Source: Burkholderia sp. WP9 (lineage in GTDB: Bacteria; Pseudomonadota; Gammaproteobacteria; Burkholderiales; Burkholderiaceae). Taken from it: DNA of 64,000 nucleotides. The position numbers were made by a program, and so were the translations under genes. This document shows, one piece after another, positions 1 through 7,314 of this stretch. The stretch's first letter is position 1; every line of letters starts with the position of its first letter. The notes beneath the pieces are model-generated. The model saw nothing but the letters and a program-made list of their open reading frames with translations, had not been told where the DNA came from and did no database searches. Location of the stretch: NCBI RefSeq assembly GCF_900104795.1, contig NZ_FNTG01000002.1, positions 558,001 through 622,000 of the forward strand. The letters are read 5' to 3'.

Positions 1-2
1 GC

Positions 3-419
3 TTCGCGAGCGGCGCGCTCGGCAGCTTCATGCTGTCGGACACGGCGGCAAGCGCTCGCAGTTGGGAGCAGACCTCGCAGGAAAACAAGGCTTACCCTTC
101 GTATCCGGATGAAGACTGCTATGTGATCGCGGGCACTTTCGGCTCGCTCGCCGTGCCCACCATGCGGCTGAAGACCTATCGGGAAGCCGCGGATCGTTCG
201 TGGTGGAAACCCTTCGAAACCGGCGTCGCCGACATGACCCGCGACGATCCGCTCAAGCTTCAACTCGACCATTTCGGGCGTGTCATTCGAAGAGAAGCAG
301 TTCCGCTCGTCAGCGCCAGCGACGGCCTGCAGAACCTGCGCATTACCGAGGCGATCGCCGCAGCGGCCGACACGGGCCTCGCGATCGATACGACGCCCGC
401 AGTCGCCGCGGCCCATTGA
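3..419 (+). CDS. Gfo/Idh/MocA family oxidoreductase, C-terminal part (5' truncated by window)
   Basis: The reading frame is open from the first bases of the window and ends at a TGA, giving the last 138 residues of a protein that starts upstream. The fragment looks like the C-terminal alpha/beta domain of Gfo/Idh/MocA NAD(P)-dependent dehydrogenases: a GALGSFMLSDTA stretch, then DEDCYVIAGTFGSLAVPTMRLK, where a beta-sheet domain shapes the substrate pocket. The N-terminal Rossmann domain is not in view, so cofactor and substrate cannot be judged. The next gene is an AroQ-like dehydratase 46 bp downstream on the same strand. The pair could belong to a quinate/shikimate-type catabolic operon, which is an inference from neighbourhood only. 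Confidence 0.75.
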   Translation, partial: FASGALGSFMLSDTAASARSWEQTSQENKAYPSYPDEDCYVIAGTFGSLAVPTMRLKTYREAADRSWWKPFETGVADMTRDDPLKLQLDHFGRVIRREAVPLVSASDGLQNLRITEAIAAAADTGLAIDTTPAVAAAH

Positions 420-465
420 CGTCGCGCCGCCCACACCACTAATTCCGTCACGCGAGGGAAGCCCC

Positions 466-903
466 ATGAAAACGTTCGTGATGCTCCACGGCATCAATCA
501 CAACATGTTCGGCAAGCGTGACCCCGTGCAATACGGCACGGTGACACTGGCCGAAATCGATAGCAGCTTGCAGGCATTGGGTAAGGAACTGGGCGTCCAG
601 GTCGAGAGCTTTCAGACCAACAGCGAGGCGGCCATGTGCGAGCGCATCCATCGGGCCTTCACGGACAACGCCGACGGCGTCATGATCAACGCCGGCGCAT
701 GGACGCATTACAGCTACGGCATTCGTGATGCGCTGGCGATTTTGACGGTGCCGGTGGTGGAAGTCCACATGTCGAACATCCACGCGCGCGAAGCGTTCAG
801 GCATCAATCCGTCTTTGCGGAAATCGTCAAAGGGCAGATTTGCGGCTTTGGGGTCGACAGTTACCTGCTGGGTTTGCGCGCGGCCGTTTCGGCGGCGGCC
901 TAG
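466..903 (+). CDS. aroQ: Type II 3-dehydroquinate dehydratase-like protein
   Basis: This 145-residue protein has the length and layout of class II dehydroquinases, which interconvert 3-dehydroquinate and 3-dehydroshikimate as dodecamers in the cytoplasm. Family motifs are recognisable: GKRDPVQYG (Arg and Tyr of the active-site lid region), TNSEAAM, the INAGAWTHYS box with its His, and EVHMSNIHAREAFRHQS. The opening motif reads LHGINHNMFG instead of the usual GPNLNLLG, and INAGAW replaces INPGAY, so this is a divergent paralogue rather than an obvious housekeeping enzyme. Start: ATG at 466, preceded by GAGGGA at 454-459; a longer upstream frame exists but lacks this signal. Placement after a Gfo/Idh/MocA dehydrogenase favours a catabolic role, possibly on a quinate-like compound. 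Function is inferred. Confidence 0.75.
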   Translation: MKTFVMLHGINHNMFGKRDPVQYGTVTLAEIDSSLQALGKELGVQVESFQTNSEAAMCERIHRAFTDNADGVMINAGAWTHYSYGIRDALAILTVPVVEVHMSNIHAREAFRHQSVFAEIVKGQICGFGVDSYLLGLRAAVSAAA

Positions 904-963
904 GCGGCAGGCGGCGAGTTCGCCTCGCCGCGTTCAGTGCCCGTCACCGCGCGCGGCGAATGC

Positions 964-2052
964 TTAGCGCCATGCGTCGGTCAACTCGTTGGCGAGCACC
1001 ATCTTCTCGCGGATCACTTCCACGAAGGCGGCGTTTGCCCCGGCATGCGCCTTGAGAAATTTGAGCGCGGCGGAATGCACCGTGCGCATGGACCGTCCGT
1101 CGATTCCGTTCATGCGTGCGACGCTGCGACGCGTCTCTTCAACCAGGTCGCGTGCGTTGCCGAAGTCGGGCGACAAAGCGCTTTGCGTTTCGAACCCCGC
1201 GCTCAATTCCAGCGCGTAGTCGCGCGAGGCCCCAAGCCGGTCGATGTCGAGCAGCAGATCGACCCCGTCTGCCATGCGCAACGCACAAAGAATCCACAAC
1301 GCGACGAATGCCCGATACGCGTTATTGCCTTCCGCCGTGCGCGCATAGTGCTCGCACGCCGCTGCATAAGCGTCTTCCGACGTGGGCGCGGCAGGCGGCA
1401 AACTCACGCCGCAGATTTCGATAGCCTGCTTTACCAGCGGATCCGTCTGATTCAGCCCCAGCACACGAAACGGCGCAGCCACGAAAAACGCATTGCTCCA
1501 TTGCCGGCTGAGTAACCATCCCGATGCGAACTGCGACGCCGGATTGCGCAACACGCCCACGTGCATGGCCCGCGGAAAAGCCTGCTTCAGCCAGGGCAGA
1601 CGGCCTGACGAACGGCAAAACTTGAAAACCGGCACACGGCCCTGTTCGGTGGTGCGCTCGCACAGATTGCGCAAATAGGCTTGCATCGGGGCAAACGCCG
1701 CGTCCGGCTCGCTTGCAAAGCGATCGAGACTGAAGCCTCTCCGGTATCCGGCCACACCGCGAGTACTCTCCTGCAAAAATGGCCGGTATTCTTCAAAGTA
1801 CGGCGCGGCGAGCGGCGGGTGCCCGGAGGTCAGCGTGGGACGCGACGCGGAAACGTCGGCGAGGCTCAGATCCGCGAGCACATTGCTGAGCGGTTCATAG
1901 AAGGCAGTCACGGTCTCGAGTTCGCGCAGACGCGACCAGACCCACGTTCCCGCACTACGCCAGCCCGTGTGCAGAAACACCGCCTGTTTCAAGGCGCTGT
2001 TCTGCGCGGCATCGTTTGACAGGCCATTCGACGGCCCATTGGACAACGGCAT
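964..2052 (-). CDS. Sulfotransferase-like protein
   Basis: The 362-residue soluble protein begins, after a short Asn/Ser-rich tail, with VFLHTGWRSAGTWVWSRLRE. This resembles the 5'-phosphosulfate-binding loop that opens sulfotransferase P-loop domains (RSGTTW-type). Further on, VGVLRNPASQFASGW matches the 3'-phosphate-binding motif (R-x-P-x-x-x-x-S). If it is a true sulfotransferase it would move sulfate from PAPS to an acceptor that cannot be read from the sequence. It stands alone, divergent from a LysR regulator about 200 bp away that could control it. The family assignment rests on two motifs; the acceptor domain is not recognisable, so the substrate is unknown. Confidence 0.6.
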   Translation of the reverse strand: MPLSNGPSNGLSNDAAQNSALKQAVFLHTGWRSAGTWVWSRLRELETVTAFYEPLSNVLADLSLADVSASRPTLTSGHPPLAAPYFEEYRPFLQESTRGVAGYRRGFSLDRFASEPDAAFAPMQAYLRNLCERTTEQGRVPVFKFCRSSGRLPWLKQAFPRAMHVGVLRNPASQFASGWLLSRQWSNAFFVAAPFRVLGLNQTDPLVKQAIEICGVSLPPAAPTSEDAYAAACEHYARTAEGNNAYRAFVALWILCALRMADGVDLLLDIDRLGASRDYALELSAGFETQSALSPDFGNARDLVEETRRSVARMNGIDGRSMRTVHSAALKFLKAHAGANAAFVEVIREKMVLANELTDAWR

Positions 2053-2251
2053 TTGGACTTCTCTTCAAATGAAAGTAACCGGAAATCGGCGCAAACGCGC
2101 ACTTTAGCGGCTCGTGCCGCCTACTGGGTGACAGAAGCGTCACTTTACCTTGCAAACCAGGCTGCCTTCTTCGGCGCATGCGCAAGTCCAACTGGAAGCG
2201 CGCATTCAAACACTTTAAGCTGCCAGATTTGCGAACTCAAACGTTGCTGCC

Positions 2252-3157
2252 ATGAACGACTCGGCCGATATCCGCTTCCTGTTGACACTGCGCGAAAACG
2301 GCAGCCTGATCGCCGCGGCGCGAAAGCTGGGGTTGTCGCCCTCCGCGGTCACCCAGCGCCTTCAGCAACTCGAAAAGAAACTGGGCGCGCAACTGGTGAA
2401 CCGCTCCGCGCGCCGCCTGCAATTCACGGAAGAAGGCACGTTGCTGTGCGAACGCGGCGCCGAGCTCGTCCAGCAATTCGACGCGCTGTTCGAGGATTTG
2501 CAGATGCGCCGCGGCGGGCTCGTCGGCACGCTGAGAATCAACGCGCCGCTGGGGTTCGGGCGGCGGCACCTCGCACCCGCGATTGCCGAGTTTCAACAGC
2601 AACATCCGGATGTCGACATTGCGCTCACGCTCTCCGACCGCCCGTTGACCGAGACAACCGACCGTTTCGATATCGTCGTGCATATCGGCGAGTTGCCGGT
2701 GTCGAACCTGGTCGGCTACACGATTGCGCCGAATGCGCGTTTCGTCTGCGCCGCGCCGGCATTGATCAAGCGAATGGGCACGCCGGACTCTCCGGACGAT
2801 TTGAGCAAACTGCCCTGCATCGTGCTGCGCGAGAATAACGAAGACGTCTCGCTGTGGCAGTTCAGCAAAGGCCGCACGCGTCGCAGCGTGCGCGTATCCG
2901 CCCACCTGAGTTGCAACGACGGCGACGTGATCCGCCAATGGGCATGCGAAGGCCGCGGCGTGATCCTGCGTTCCGAATGGGACGTGGCCGACGACCTTGC
3001 CAAGGGCAGGCTCATCCGTTTGCTGCCGGAATGGAAAGCGCCCGCCGCCGACGTCATCGCGCTCACGCATCAGCGAACGGGGCTGCCGGCGCGCACCCGC
3101 CATTTCATGCAGTATTTGCAGAGCAGGTTCAGGCCGCAGCCGCCCTGGCGGCGATGA
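2252..3157 (+). CDS. LysR family transcriptional regulator
   Basis: A 301-residue LysR protein. Residues 1-65 form the winged helix-turn-helix (IRFLLTLRENGSLIAAARKL, then SPSAVTQRLQQLEKKLG). The remainder is the two-lobed periplasmic-binding-like effector domain. It belongs to the subgroup close to CrgA/DsdC-like regulators, with an RINAPLGFGRRHLAP segment after the linker helix. It is divergent from the sulfotransferase-like gene (gap 2053-2251), the usual LysR arrangement, so that gene is the first candidate target. The intergenic region has a weak dyad GTGAC-N6-GTCAC at 2128-2143. The effector is unknown. Confidence 0.88.
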   Translation: MNDSADIRFLLTLRENGSLIAAARKLGLSPSAVTQRLQQLEKKLGAQLVNRSARRLQFTEEGTLLCERGAELVQQFDALFEDLQMRRGGLVGTLRINAPLGFGRRHLAPAIAEFQQQHPDVDIALTLSDRPLTETTDRFDIVVHIGELPVSNLVGYTIAPNARFVCAAPALIKRMGTPDSPDDLSKLPCIVLRENNEDVSLWQFSKGRTRRSVRVSAHLSCNDGDVIRQWACEGRGVILRSEWDVADDLAKGRLIRLLPEWKAPAADVIALTHQRTGLPARTRHFMQYLQSRFRPQPPWRR

Positions 3158-3194
3158 GTGTCGCGCTCCGATCGAGCGAAGTCACGCATGAAGC

Positions 3195-3211
3195 ATTCAG
3201 TCTGACTGAAT
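3195..3211. promoter_or_regulatory. 17-bp perfect palindrome, possible operator
   Basis: ATTCAGTC-T-GACTGAAT lies 37 bp after the LysR stop codon and about 45 bp upstream of a TATAAT hexamer preceding the HAD gene. Two 8-bp arms with a single central base look like a dimeric repressor site (GntR or TetR type) rather than a terminator, because no T-run follows. The binding protein is not identifiable from the sequence. Confidence 0.4.
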
Positions 3212-3227
3212 CTATGAGTTAGCCCAT

Positions 3228-3260
3228 TTGAACGTCGTCACGCGGATCAAACTTTATAAT
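3228..3260 (+). promoter_or_regulatory. Candidate promoter for the HAD/DSD1 gene pair
   Basis: A perfect -10 hexamer TATAAT lies at 3255-3260, 28 bp before the HAD start codon. The nearest -35-like element, TTGAAC at 3228-3233, is 21 nt upstream, longer than the optimal 17. The promoter may therefore be weak or activator-dependent. The palindrome at 3195-3211 lies just upstream. Confidence 0.4.
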
Positions 3261-3288
3261 CAGCTCACCGTTTCTTGCCGGTTAGATC

Positions 3289-3960
3289 ATGACTCTCGCT
3301 TCCGCGCCCGCCGCCTATCCCAAAGCGGTCCTGTTCGACCTCCTGACCGCCCTGCTCGACTCATGGAGCTCATGGAATCGCGCCGCCGGCTCCGAACAGG
3401 CGGGCCGCGCATGGCGTGCCGCGTATCTGCGCCTGACCTACGGCTGCGGCCGCTACATTGCGTATGAACAACTGGTGCGCGAAGCCGCCGCACAAGTCGG
3501 CCTGCCCGAATCCGCCGCGCTCGCGCTCGAGGCGGACTGGCTGACGCTTACGCCGTGGAGCGGCGCCCTCGACGCGTTGCAAACGCTTGAGCCGCACTGC
3601 AAGCTGGCCATCGTCACCAACTGTTCCGCGCGCCTCGGCACGCAAGCCGCCAACCTGTTGCCGGTTCGCTGGGACGCCATCGTCACCGCCGAAGAAGCCG
3701 GCATGTATAAACCCGACCCGCTGCCCTACCGCCTCGCGCTCAAAAAACTGGGCGTAGCGGCGCACGAAGCCGCATTCGTAGCCGGTTCCAGCTACGACAT
3801 GTTCGGCACGGCCGCCGTCGGCTTGCGCACGTACTGGCACAACCGCGTCGGCCTGCCGCTCGTCAGCGGTGCGCAGCCGCCCGAGATCGAAGCGCCGACG
3901 CTCGACTCGCTCGTCCCGTGGCTCGCGCGCTTCGGCGCGAACCAGCATGACCTTGCATGA
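3289..3960 (+). CDS. HAD superfamily hydrolase (haloacid dehalogenase-like)
   Basis: A 223-residue class I HAD protein. Motif I is LFDLLTALLD, giving the nucleophile Asp but no second Asp at +2 (D-L-L-T). Motif II is the Thr in IVTNCSARL, motif III the Lys in MYKPDPLPY, and motif IV the Asp in AGSSYDMFGTAAVG. Phosphatases of this fold normally need DxD, whereas L-2-haloacid dehalogenases use D-x-x-G-T, so the sequence leans away from a phosphatase. It is followed after 21 bp by a DSD1-type PLP enzyme, suggesting co-transcription. The substrate is not predictable. Confidence 0.8.
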   Translation: MTLASAPAAYPKAVLFDLLTALLDSWSSWNRAAGSEQAGRAWRAAYLRLTYGCGRYIAYEQLVREAAAQVGLPESAALALEADWLTLTPWSGALDALQTLEPHCKLAIVTNCSARLGTQAANLLPVRWDAIVTAEEAGMYKPDPLPYRLALKKLGVAAHEAAFVAGSSYDMFGTAAVGLRTYWHNRVGLPLVSGAQPPEIEAPTLDSLVPWLARFGANQHDLA

Positions 3961-3981
3961 CTCCATTTTCCCGGTGAAAGC

Positions 3982-5121
3982 ATGAAACTCGACCAGATCG
4001 AAACCCCAGCCGCGTTGATCGACATTGCGCGGATGCAGAAGAACATCGCGCGGATGCAGGGGCATATGAACACGCTCGGCGTTGCGTTTCGTCCGCACGT
4101 GAAGACCACCAAATGCATCGACGTGGTCCGTGCGCAGATCGCCGCGGGTGCGCGCGGCATCACCGTTTCAACCTTGAAGGAGGCGGAGGCCTTCTTTGCC
4201 GCGGGTGTCAGCGACATTCTTTACGCCATCAGCATGGCGCCTTCCAAGTTGCCGCGAGCGCTCGCGCTGCGCCGCCAGGGGTGCGATCTGAAGCTCGTGG
4301 TGGACAACCCGACCGCGGCTGCCGCCATTGCCGCCTTCGGCGACCAGCACGGCGAAACCTTCGAGGTCTGGATCGAAGTGGACACGGACGGGCACCGCTC
4401 AGGCATCACGCCGGAACAGGACAGCTTGCTTGAGGTTGGCCGCATTCTCCATGAGAACGGCGTCAAGGTAGGCGGCGTGATGACCCATGCCGGCTCCAGC
4501 TACGAACTCGACACGCCCGAGGCGCTAGCGGCACTGGCGGAACAGGAGCGCGCGGGCTGCGTGCGCGCCTCGCAACGGCTGCGCGAGGCCGGCATTGCAT
4601 GCCCGGCGGTCAGTGTCGGCTCGACGCCGACCGCGCTTGCCGCCGAAAAACTGGAAGGCGTCACGGAAGTGCGCGCCGGCGTGTACGTACTGTTCGATCT
4701 GGTCATGCACAACGTCGGCGTGTGCGCGCTCGACGACATCGCGCTCAGCGTGCTCGCCACCGTGATCGGTCATCAGGAGGACAAGGGCTGGGCCATTCTC
4801 GACGCGGGCTGGATGGCGATGAGCCGCGATCGCGGCACGTCGAAGCAATCGCACGATTTCGGTTACGGCCAGCCGTGTCTCTTGAACGGCACGCCGCTGC
4901 CCGGCTATCTGATCAGCGGCGCCAATCAGGAACACGGCATTCTTTCCCCGACTGGAGACAACCCTCACGCCGCAGGCGACATCACGCAACGCTTTCCGAT
5001 CGGCATGAAACTGCGCATCCTGCCGAATCACGCGTGTGCGACCGGCGCGCAGTATCCCGAGTACCACGCGGTTACACCGGACGGCGACAGCGTGGAATGG
5101 AGACGCTTTCAGGGCTGGTAA
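3982..5121 (+). CDS. DSD1 family PLP-dependent enzyme (D-threonine aldolase / D-serine dehydratase-like)
   Basis: A 379-residue fold-type III (alanine racemase-like) PLP enzyme. The N-terminal ETPAALIDIARMQKNIARMQ leads to RPHVKTTK, in which the Lys is the Schiff-base residue. A TIM-barrel follows, and a C-terminal beta-domain contains PNHACATGAQYPEYHAV, whose His and Cys resemble the Zn site of eukaryotic-type D-serine dehydratase. Family members cleave or dehydrate D-3-hydroxy amino acids; D-threonine aldolase, D-serine dehydratase and 3-hydroxy-D-aspartate aldolase cannot be separated by eye. The start ATG at 3982 is 21 bp after the HAD gene, so the two probably form a small operon. Confidence 0.85.
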   Translation: MKLDQIETPAALIDIARMQKNIARMQGHMNTLGVAFRPHVKTTKCIDVVRAQIAAGARGITVSTLKEAEAFFAAGVSDILYAISMAPSKLPRALALRRQGCDLKLVVDNPTAAAAIAAFGDQHGETFEVWIEVDTDGHRSGITPEQDSLLEVGRILHENGVKVGGVMTHAGSSYELDTPEALAALAEQERAGCVRASQRLREAGIACPAVSVGSTPTALAAEKLEGVTEVRAGVYVLFDLVMHNVGVCALDDIALSVLATVIGHQEDKGWAILDAGWMAMSRDRGTSKQSHDFGYGQPCLLNGTPLPGYLISGANQEHGILSPTGDNPHAAGDITQRFPIGMKLRILPNHACATGAQYPEYHAVTPDGDSVEWRRFQGW

Positions 5122-5130
5122 AACCCGCAC

Positions 5131-5151
5131 GCGGCTCGCCCGCCGAGCCGC
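5131..5151. terminator. GC-rich hairpin between convergent genes
   Basis: GCGGCTCG-CCCGC-CGAGCCGC forms a perfect 8-bp stem with a 5-nt loop in the 50-bp gap between the convergent DSD1 and hpaR genes. No T-run follows on the plus strand. On the minus strand a TTTT lies about 7 nt past the stem. It could act as a bidirectional terminator, but it is not canonical. Confidence 0.4.
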
Positions 5152-5171
5152 TGAGCCGCTGAACCGCTACT

Positions 5172-5624
5172 TCACTCCTCCTCTTCCTCCAGACCGGCCA
5201 GCAGATCGTCCACGGCGCGATACACGCGCTCGACGATCTCCGGTCCCACCTTGCGCTCCAGCTCGCGGTAATGCGCCTCGAGATCCCTGGAAATCACGCG
5301 CACCAGTTCCCGGCTCGTATCCGTCAGCGAGACCAGCACGCGCCGCTGATCTTCCGCGAAGCGCTCCTTGGTCACCAGTTCCATGCTCTCCATGCGCGCG
5401 AGCACGCCGGCCATGCTTGGGCTCGAAATCGTGCAGATATCGGAAATGTGGCGCGGTTCCATCGGACCGTGTTCATTCAGCGCGCGAATCACGCGCCACT
5501 GCTGTTCGGTCAATCCATGCGCGGTAATCAATGGGCGAAAACGCTCCATCATTTTTTCTCTGGCGCGCAGCAGCAACATTGGCAGGTTGCGGTGCAGCAC
5601 TCGGGTCGAGGCGGAAGCGGACAT
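5172..5624 (-). CDS. hpaR: Homoprotocatechuate operon regulator HpaR (MarR family)
   Basis: A 150-residue MarR-type repressor. A dimerisation helix is followed by HGLTEQQWRVIRALNEHGPMEPRHISDICTISSPSMAGVLARMESMELV (winged helix) and by FAEDQRRVLVSLT as the wing. The LTEQQWR signature and overall layout match HpaR of the 4-hydroxyphenylacetate pathway. It is divergent from hpaG1 with 134 bp between, which contains the palindrome at 5720-5733. In known systems HpaR represses the meta-cleavage operon until a 4-HPA-type compound binds; that role is inferred here from family and position. The C-terminus ends in a run of five Glu. The start ATG at 5624 has no strong ribosome-binding site. Confidence 0.88.
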   Translation of the reverse strand: MSASASTRVLHRNLPMLLLRAREKMMERFRPLITAHGLTEQQWRVIRALNEHGPMEPRHISDICTISSPSMAGVLARMESMELVTKERFAEDQRRVLVSLTDTSRELVRVISRDLEAHYRELERKVGPEIVERVYRAVDDLLAGLEEEEE

Positions 5625-5689
5625 AGTGAAAGAGGATAAAGAACAGCCGTCGAAACTTAAGGGAAAACCCGCGATCAGCCGACAGGCTA

Positions 5690-5719
5690 TTGACCGTGGA
5701 TCATATCAAGCGCAATACT
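5690..5719 (+). promoter_or_regulatory. Candidate hpaG1 promoter
   Basis: TTGACC at 5690-5695 and AATACT at 5714-5719 are separated by 18 nt. This puts transcription start inside the palindrome at 5720-5733 and leaves a leader of about 33 nt before the hpaG1 ATG at 5759. A bound repressor at that position would block initiation. Confidence 0.45.
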
Positions 5720-5733
5720 ACTAACATGTTAGT
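5720..5733. promoter_or_regulatory. Putative HpaR operator (14-bp perfect palindrome)
   Basis: ACTAACATGTTAGT is self-complementary over all 14 bases. It lies in the hpaR-hpaG1 divergent region directly after the candidate -10 element. MarR-family dimers typically bind short AT-rich palindromes overlapping the promoter, so this is the natural HpaR site. Binding is inferred. Confidence 0.6.
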
Positions 5734-5758
5734 GTTTTTGCCAAGAGACAGGTCGAAT

Positions 5759-6532
5759 ATGTTTGCACTTGCCGATCACCTGCTGCATCCCGAAGGCGAG
5801 GCGCTGCCCCGCGATGTGGATGCAAGCGCCGCGGCCGCGCTGCTCGCACGCGGCATGGCGTGCCGCGCGCCGGTTGGCGGCGCTGTCTACGCAACCTTGC
5901 TCAACGACCGTGCCGCGCTCGCGGCCTTGGGCGATGCGATGCACGCCGCCCCCTATAAAGCGCCGCCCAAAGCGCCGGTACTCTATCTGAAGCCGCGCAA
6001 CACGCTTGCCGGGCATCGCGCGCATGTCGTCGTGCCGGACAATGCGTTGGGCGTGGAAGTCGGCGCGTCGCTCGGCGTCGTGATCGGCCGCACTGCAACA
6101 CGCGTTAGTGCGGAACAGGCATGGCACTACATTGCCGGCTACACGCTGGTCGCCGATCTCAGCGTGCCGCATATGAGCGTGTACCGGCCGTCGGTGCGAT
6201 TCCGGGCGCGCGACGGCTTCTGCGTCGTCGGACCGGCCGTGGTTGCAGCGCGTCATATACCGGCGCCCGACGCGCTGCCGATCAACGTTTCGCTTAACCA
6301 TGGCGCGAGTTTCAGTGCGAACACTGCGTCGTCGGTGCGCAACGTGGCGCAATTACTCGCGGACGTGACCGACTTCATGACACTCAGCGCGGGCGACGTC
6401 ATCACGCTCGGCGTGCCGCACGGCTCGCCTGTCGCGCATATCGGCAACACGGCCACCATGTCGATCGGCGCAATGCCGCCGCTCACGGTGTCGTTCGTCG
6501 CCGCCGAAGCACAACGGGGAGAACAGCCATGA
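5759..6532 (+). CDS. hpaG1: 4-hydroxyphenylacetate degradation isomerase/decarboxylase, N-terminal-type subunit HpaG1
   Basis: A 257-residue fumarylacetoacetate-hydrolase-fold protein corresponding to the N-terminal half of enterobacterial HpaG. HpaG converts 5-oxopent-3-ene-1,2,5-tricarboxylate to 2-oxohept-3-ene-1,7-dioate by decarboxylation and isomerisation. Visible family features are LYLKPRNTLAGH, EVGASLGVVIGRTATRV, HYIAGYTLVADLSVPH, and MTLSAGDVITLGVPHGSP near the end. The usual E-x-E acidic pair is EVGA here, so metal binding may be weaker than in the partner subunit. ATG 5759 was chosen over upstream in-frame starts because GAGACAGG precedes it and upstream starts would overlap the operator. 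It overlaps hpaG2 by 4 bp. Confidence 0.85.
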   Translation: MFALADHLLHPEGEALPRDVDASAAAALLARGMACRAPVGGAVYATLLNDRAALAALGDAMHAAPYKAPPKAPVLYLKPRNTLAGHRAHVVVPDNALGVEVGASLGVVIGRTATRVSAEQAWHYIAGYTLVADLSVPHMSVYRPSVRFRARDGFCVVGPAVVAARHIPAPDALPINVSLNHGASFSANTASSVRNVAQLLADVTDFMTLSAGDVITLGVPHGSPVAHIGNTATMSIGAMPPLTVSFVAAEAQRGEQP

Positions 6533-7287
6533 TGCGCGGCCGCGTTGCGTATGCAGGCGCGATTCACGAAGCTTATCCTGATGCTCATGGCGTGCGTCTC
6601 GCCGATGGCCGTGTGCGTCGCGAGGATGAAGTGGTCTGGCTTGCGCCGATCGAAGTCGGCACGATCTTCGCGCTCGGTTTGAACTACGCCGAGCATGCAA
6701 AGGAGTTGCAGTTCAGCAAACAGGAGGAGCCGCTCGTGTTTCTCAAGGGACCGGGCACGGTGCTCGGTCATCGCGGCACGACGCGCCGCCCTGCAGACGT
6801 CACCTTCATGCACTACGAGTGCGAACTCGCTGTCGTCATCGGGCAAACCGCGAGCAACGTCACGCGCGAGCACGCCATGCAGCATGTGGCCGGCTACATG
6901 ATCGCCAACGACTACGCAATTCGCGACTACCTGGAAAACTACTACCGCCCCAACCTGCGCGTGAAAAATCGCGACGGCGGCACGGTGCTGGGCCCCTGGT
7001 TCGTCGACGCCGCGGATGTCGAGGACGTCACGCAACTGGAGTTGCGCACGTTCGTGAACGGCACGCGCCAGCAACACGGCAACACGCGCGATCTCGTCAC
7101 CGATATTCCGGCGCTGATCGAATACCTGAGCAGCTTCATGACCCTCGCGCCCGGCGACGTGATCCTGACCGGCACGCCGGAAGGCATTGTCAACGTCAAT
7201 GCGGGCGACGAAGTGGCCTGCGAAATCGACGGCCTTGGCCGTCTCGTCAATACGATCGCATCCGACGCGGACTTCAACCGCGCATGA
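6529..7287 (+). CDS. hpaG2: 4-hydroxyphenylacetate degradation isomerase/decarboxylase, C-terminal-type subunit HpaG2
   Basis: A 252-residue FAH-fold protein matching the C-terminal half of HpaG. The metal-binding and active-site motifs are intact: LGLNYAEHAKEL, VFLKGPGTVLGH, HYECELAVVIG (the E-x-E pair), and AGYMIANDYAIRDY with its Asp. SSFMTLAPGDVILTGTPEGI follows near the end. In species with split genes the two subunits together do the decarboxylation and isomerisation step after HpaE and HpaF. The start codon overlaps the hpaG1 stop in an ATGATG/TGA arrangement, indicating translational coupling. ATG at 6532 is an equally possible start. Confidence 0.9.
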   Translation: MMRGRVAYAGAIHEAYPDAHGVRLADGRVRREDEVVWLAPIEVGTIFALGLNYAEHAKELQFSKQEEPLVFLKGPGTVLGHRGTTRRPADVTFMHYECELAVVIGQTASNVTREHAMQHVAGYMIANDYAIRDYLENYYRPNLRVKNRDGGTVLGPWFVDAADVEDVTQLELRTFVNGTRQQHGNTRDLVTDIPALIEYLSSFMTLAPGDVILTGTPEGIVNVNAGDEVACEIDGLGRLVNTIASDADFNRA

Positions 7288-7314
7288 TCGACATGCTTTA
7301 CATGGGACAAGCCA

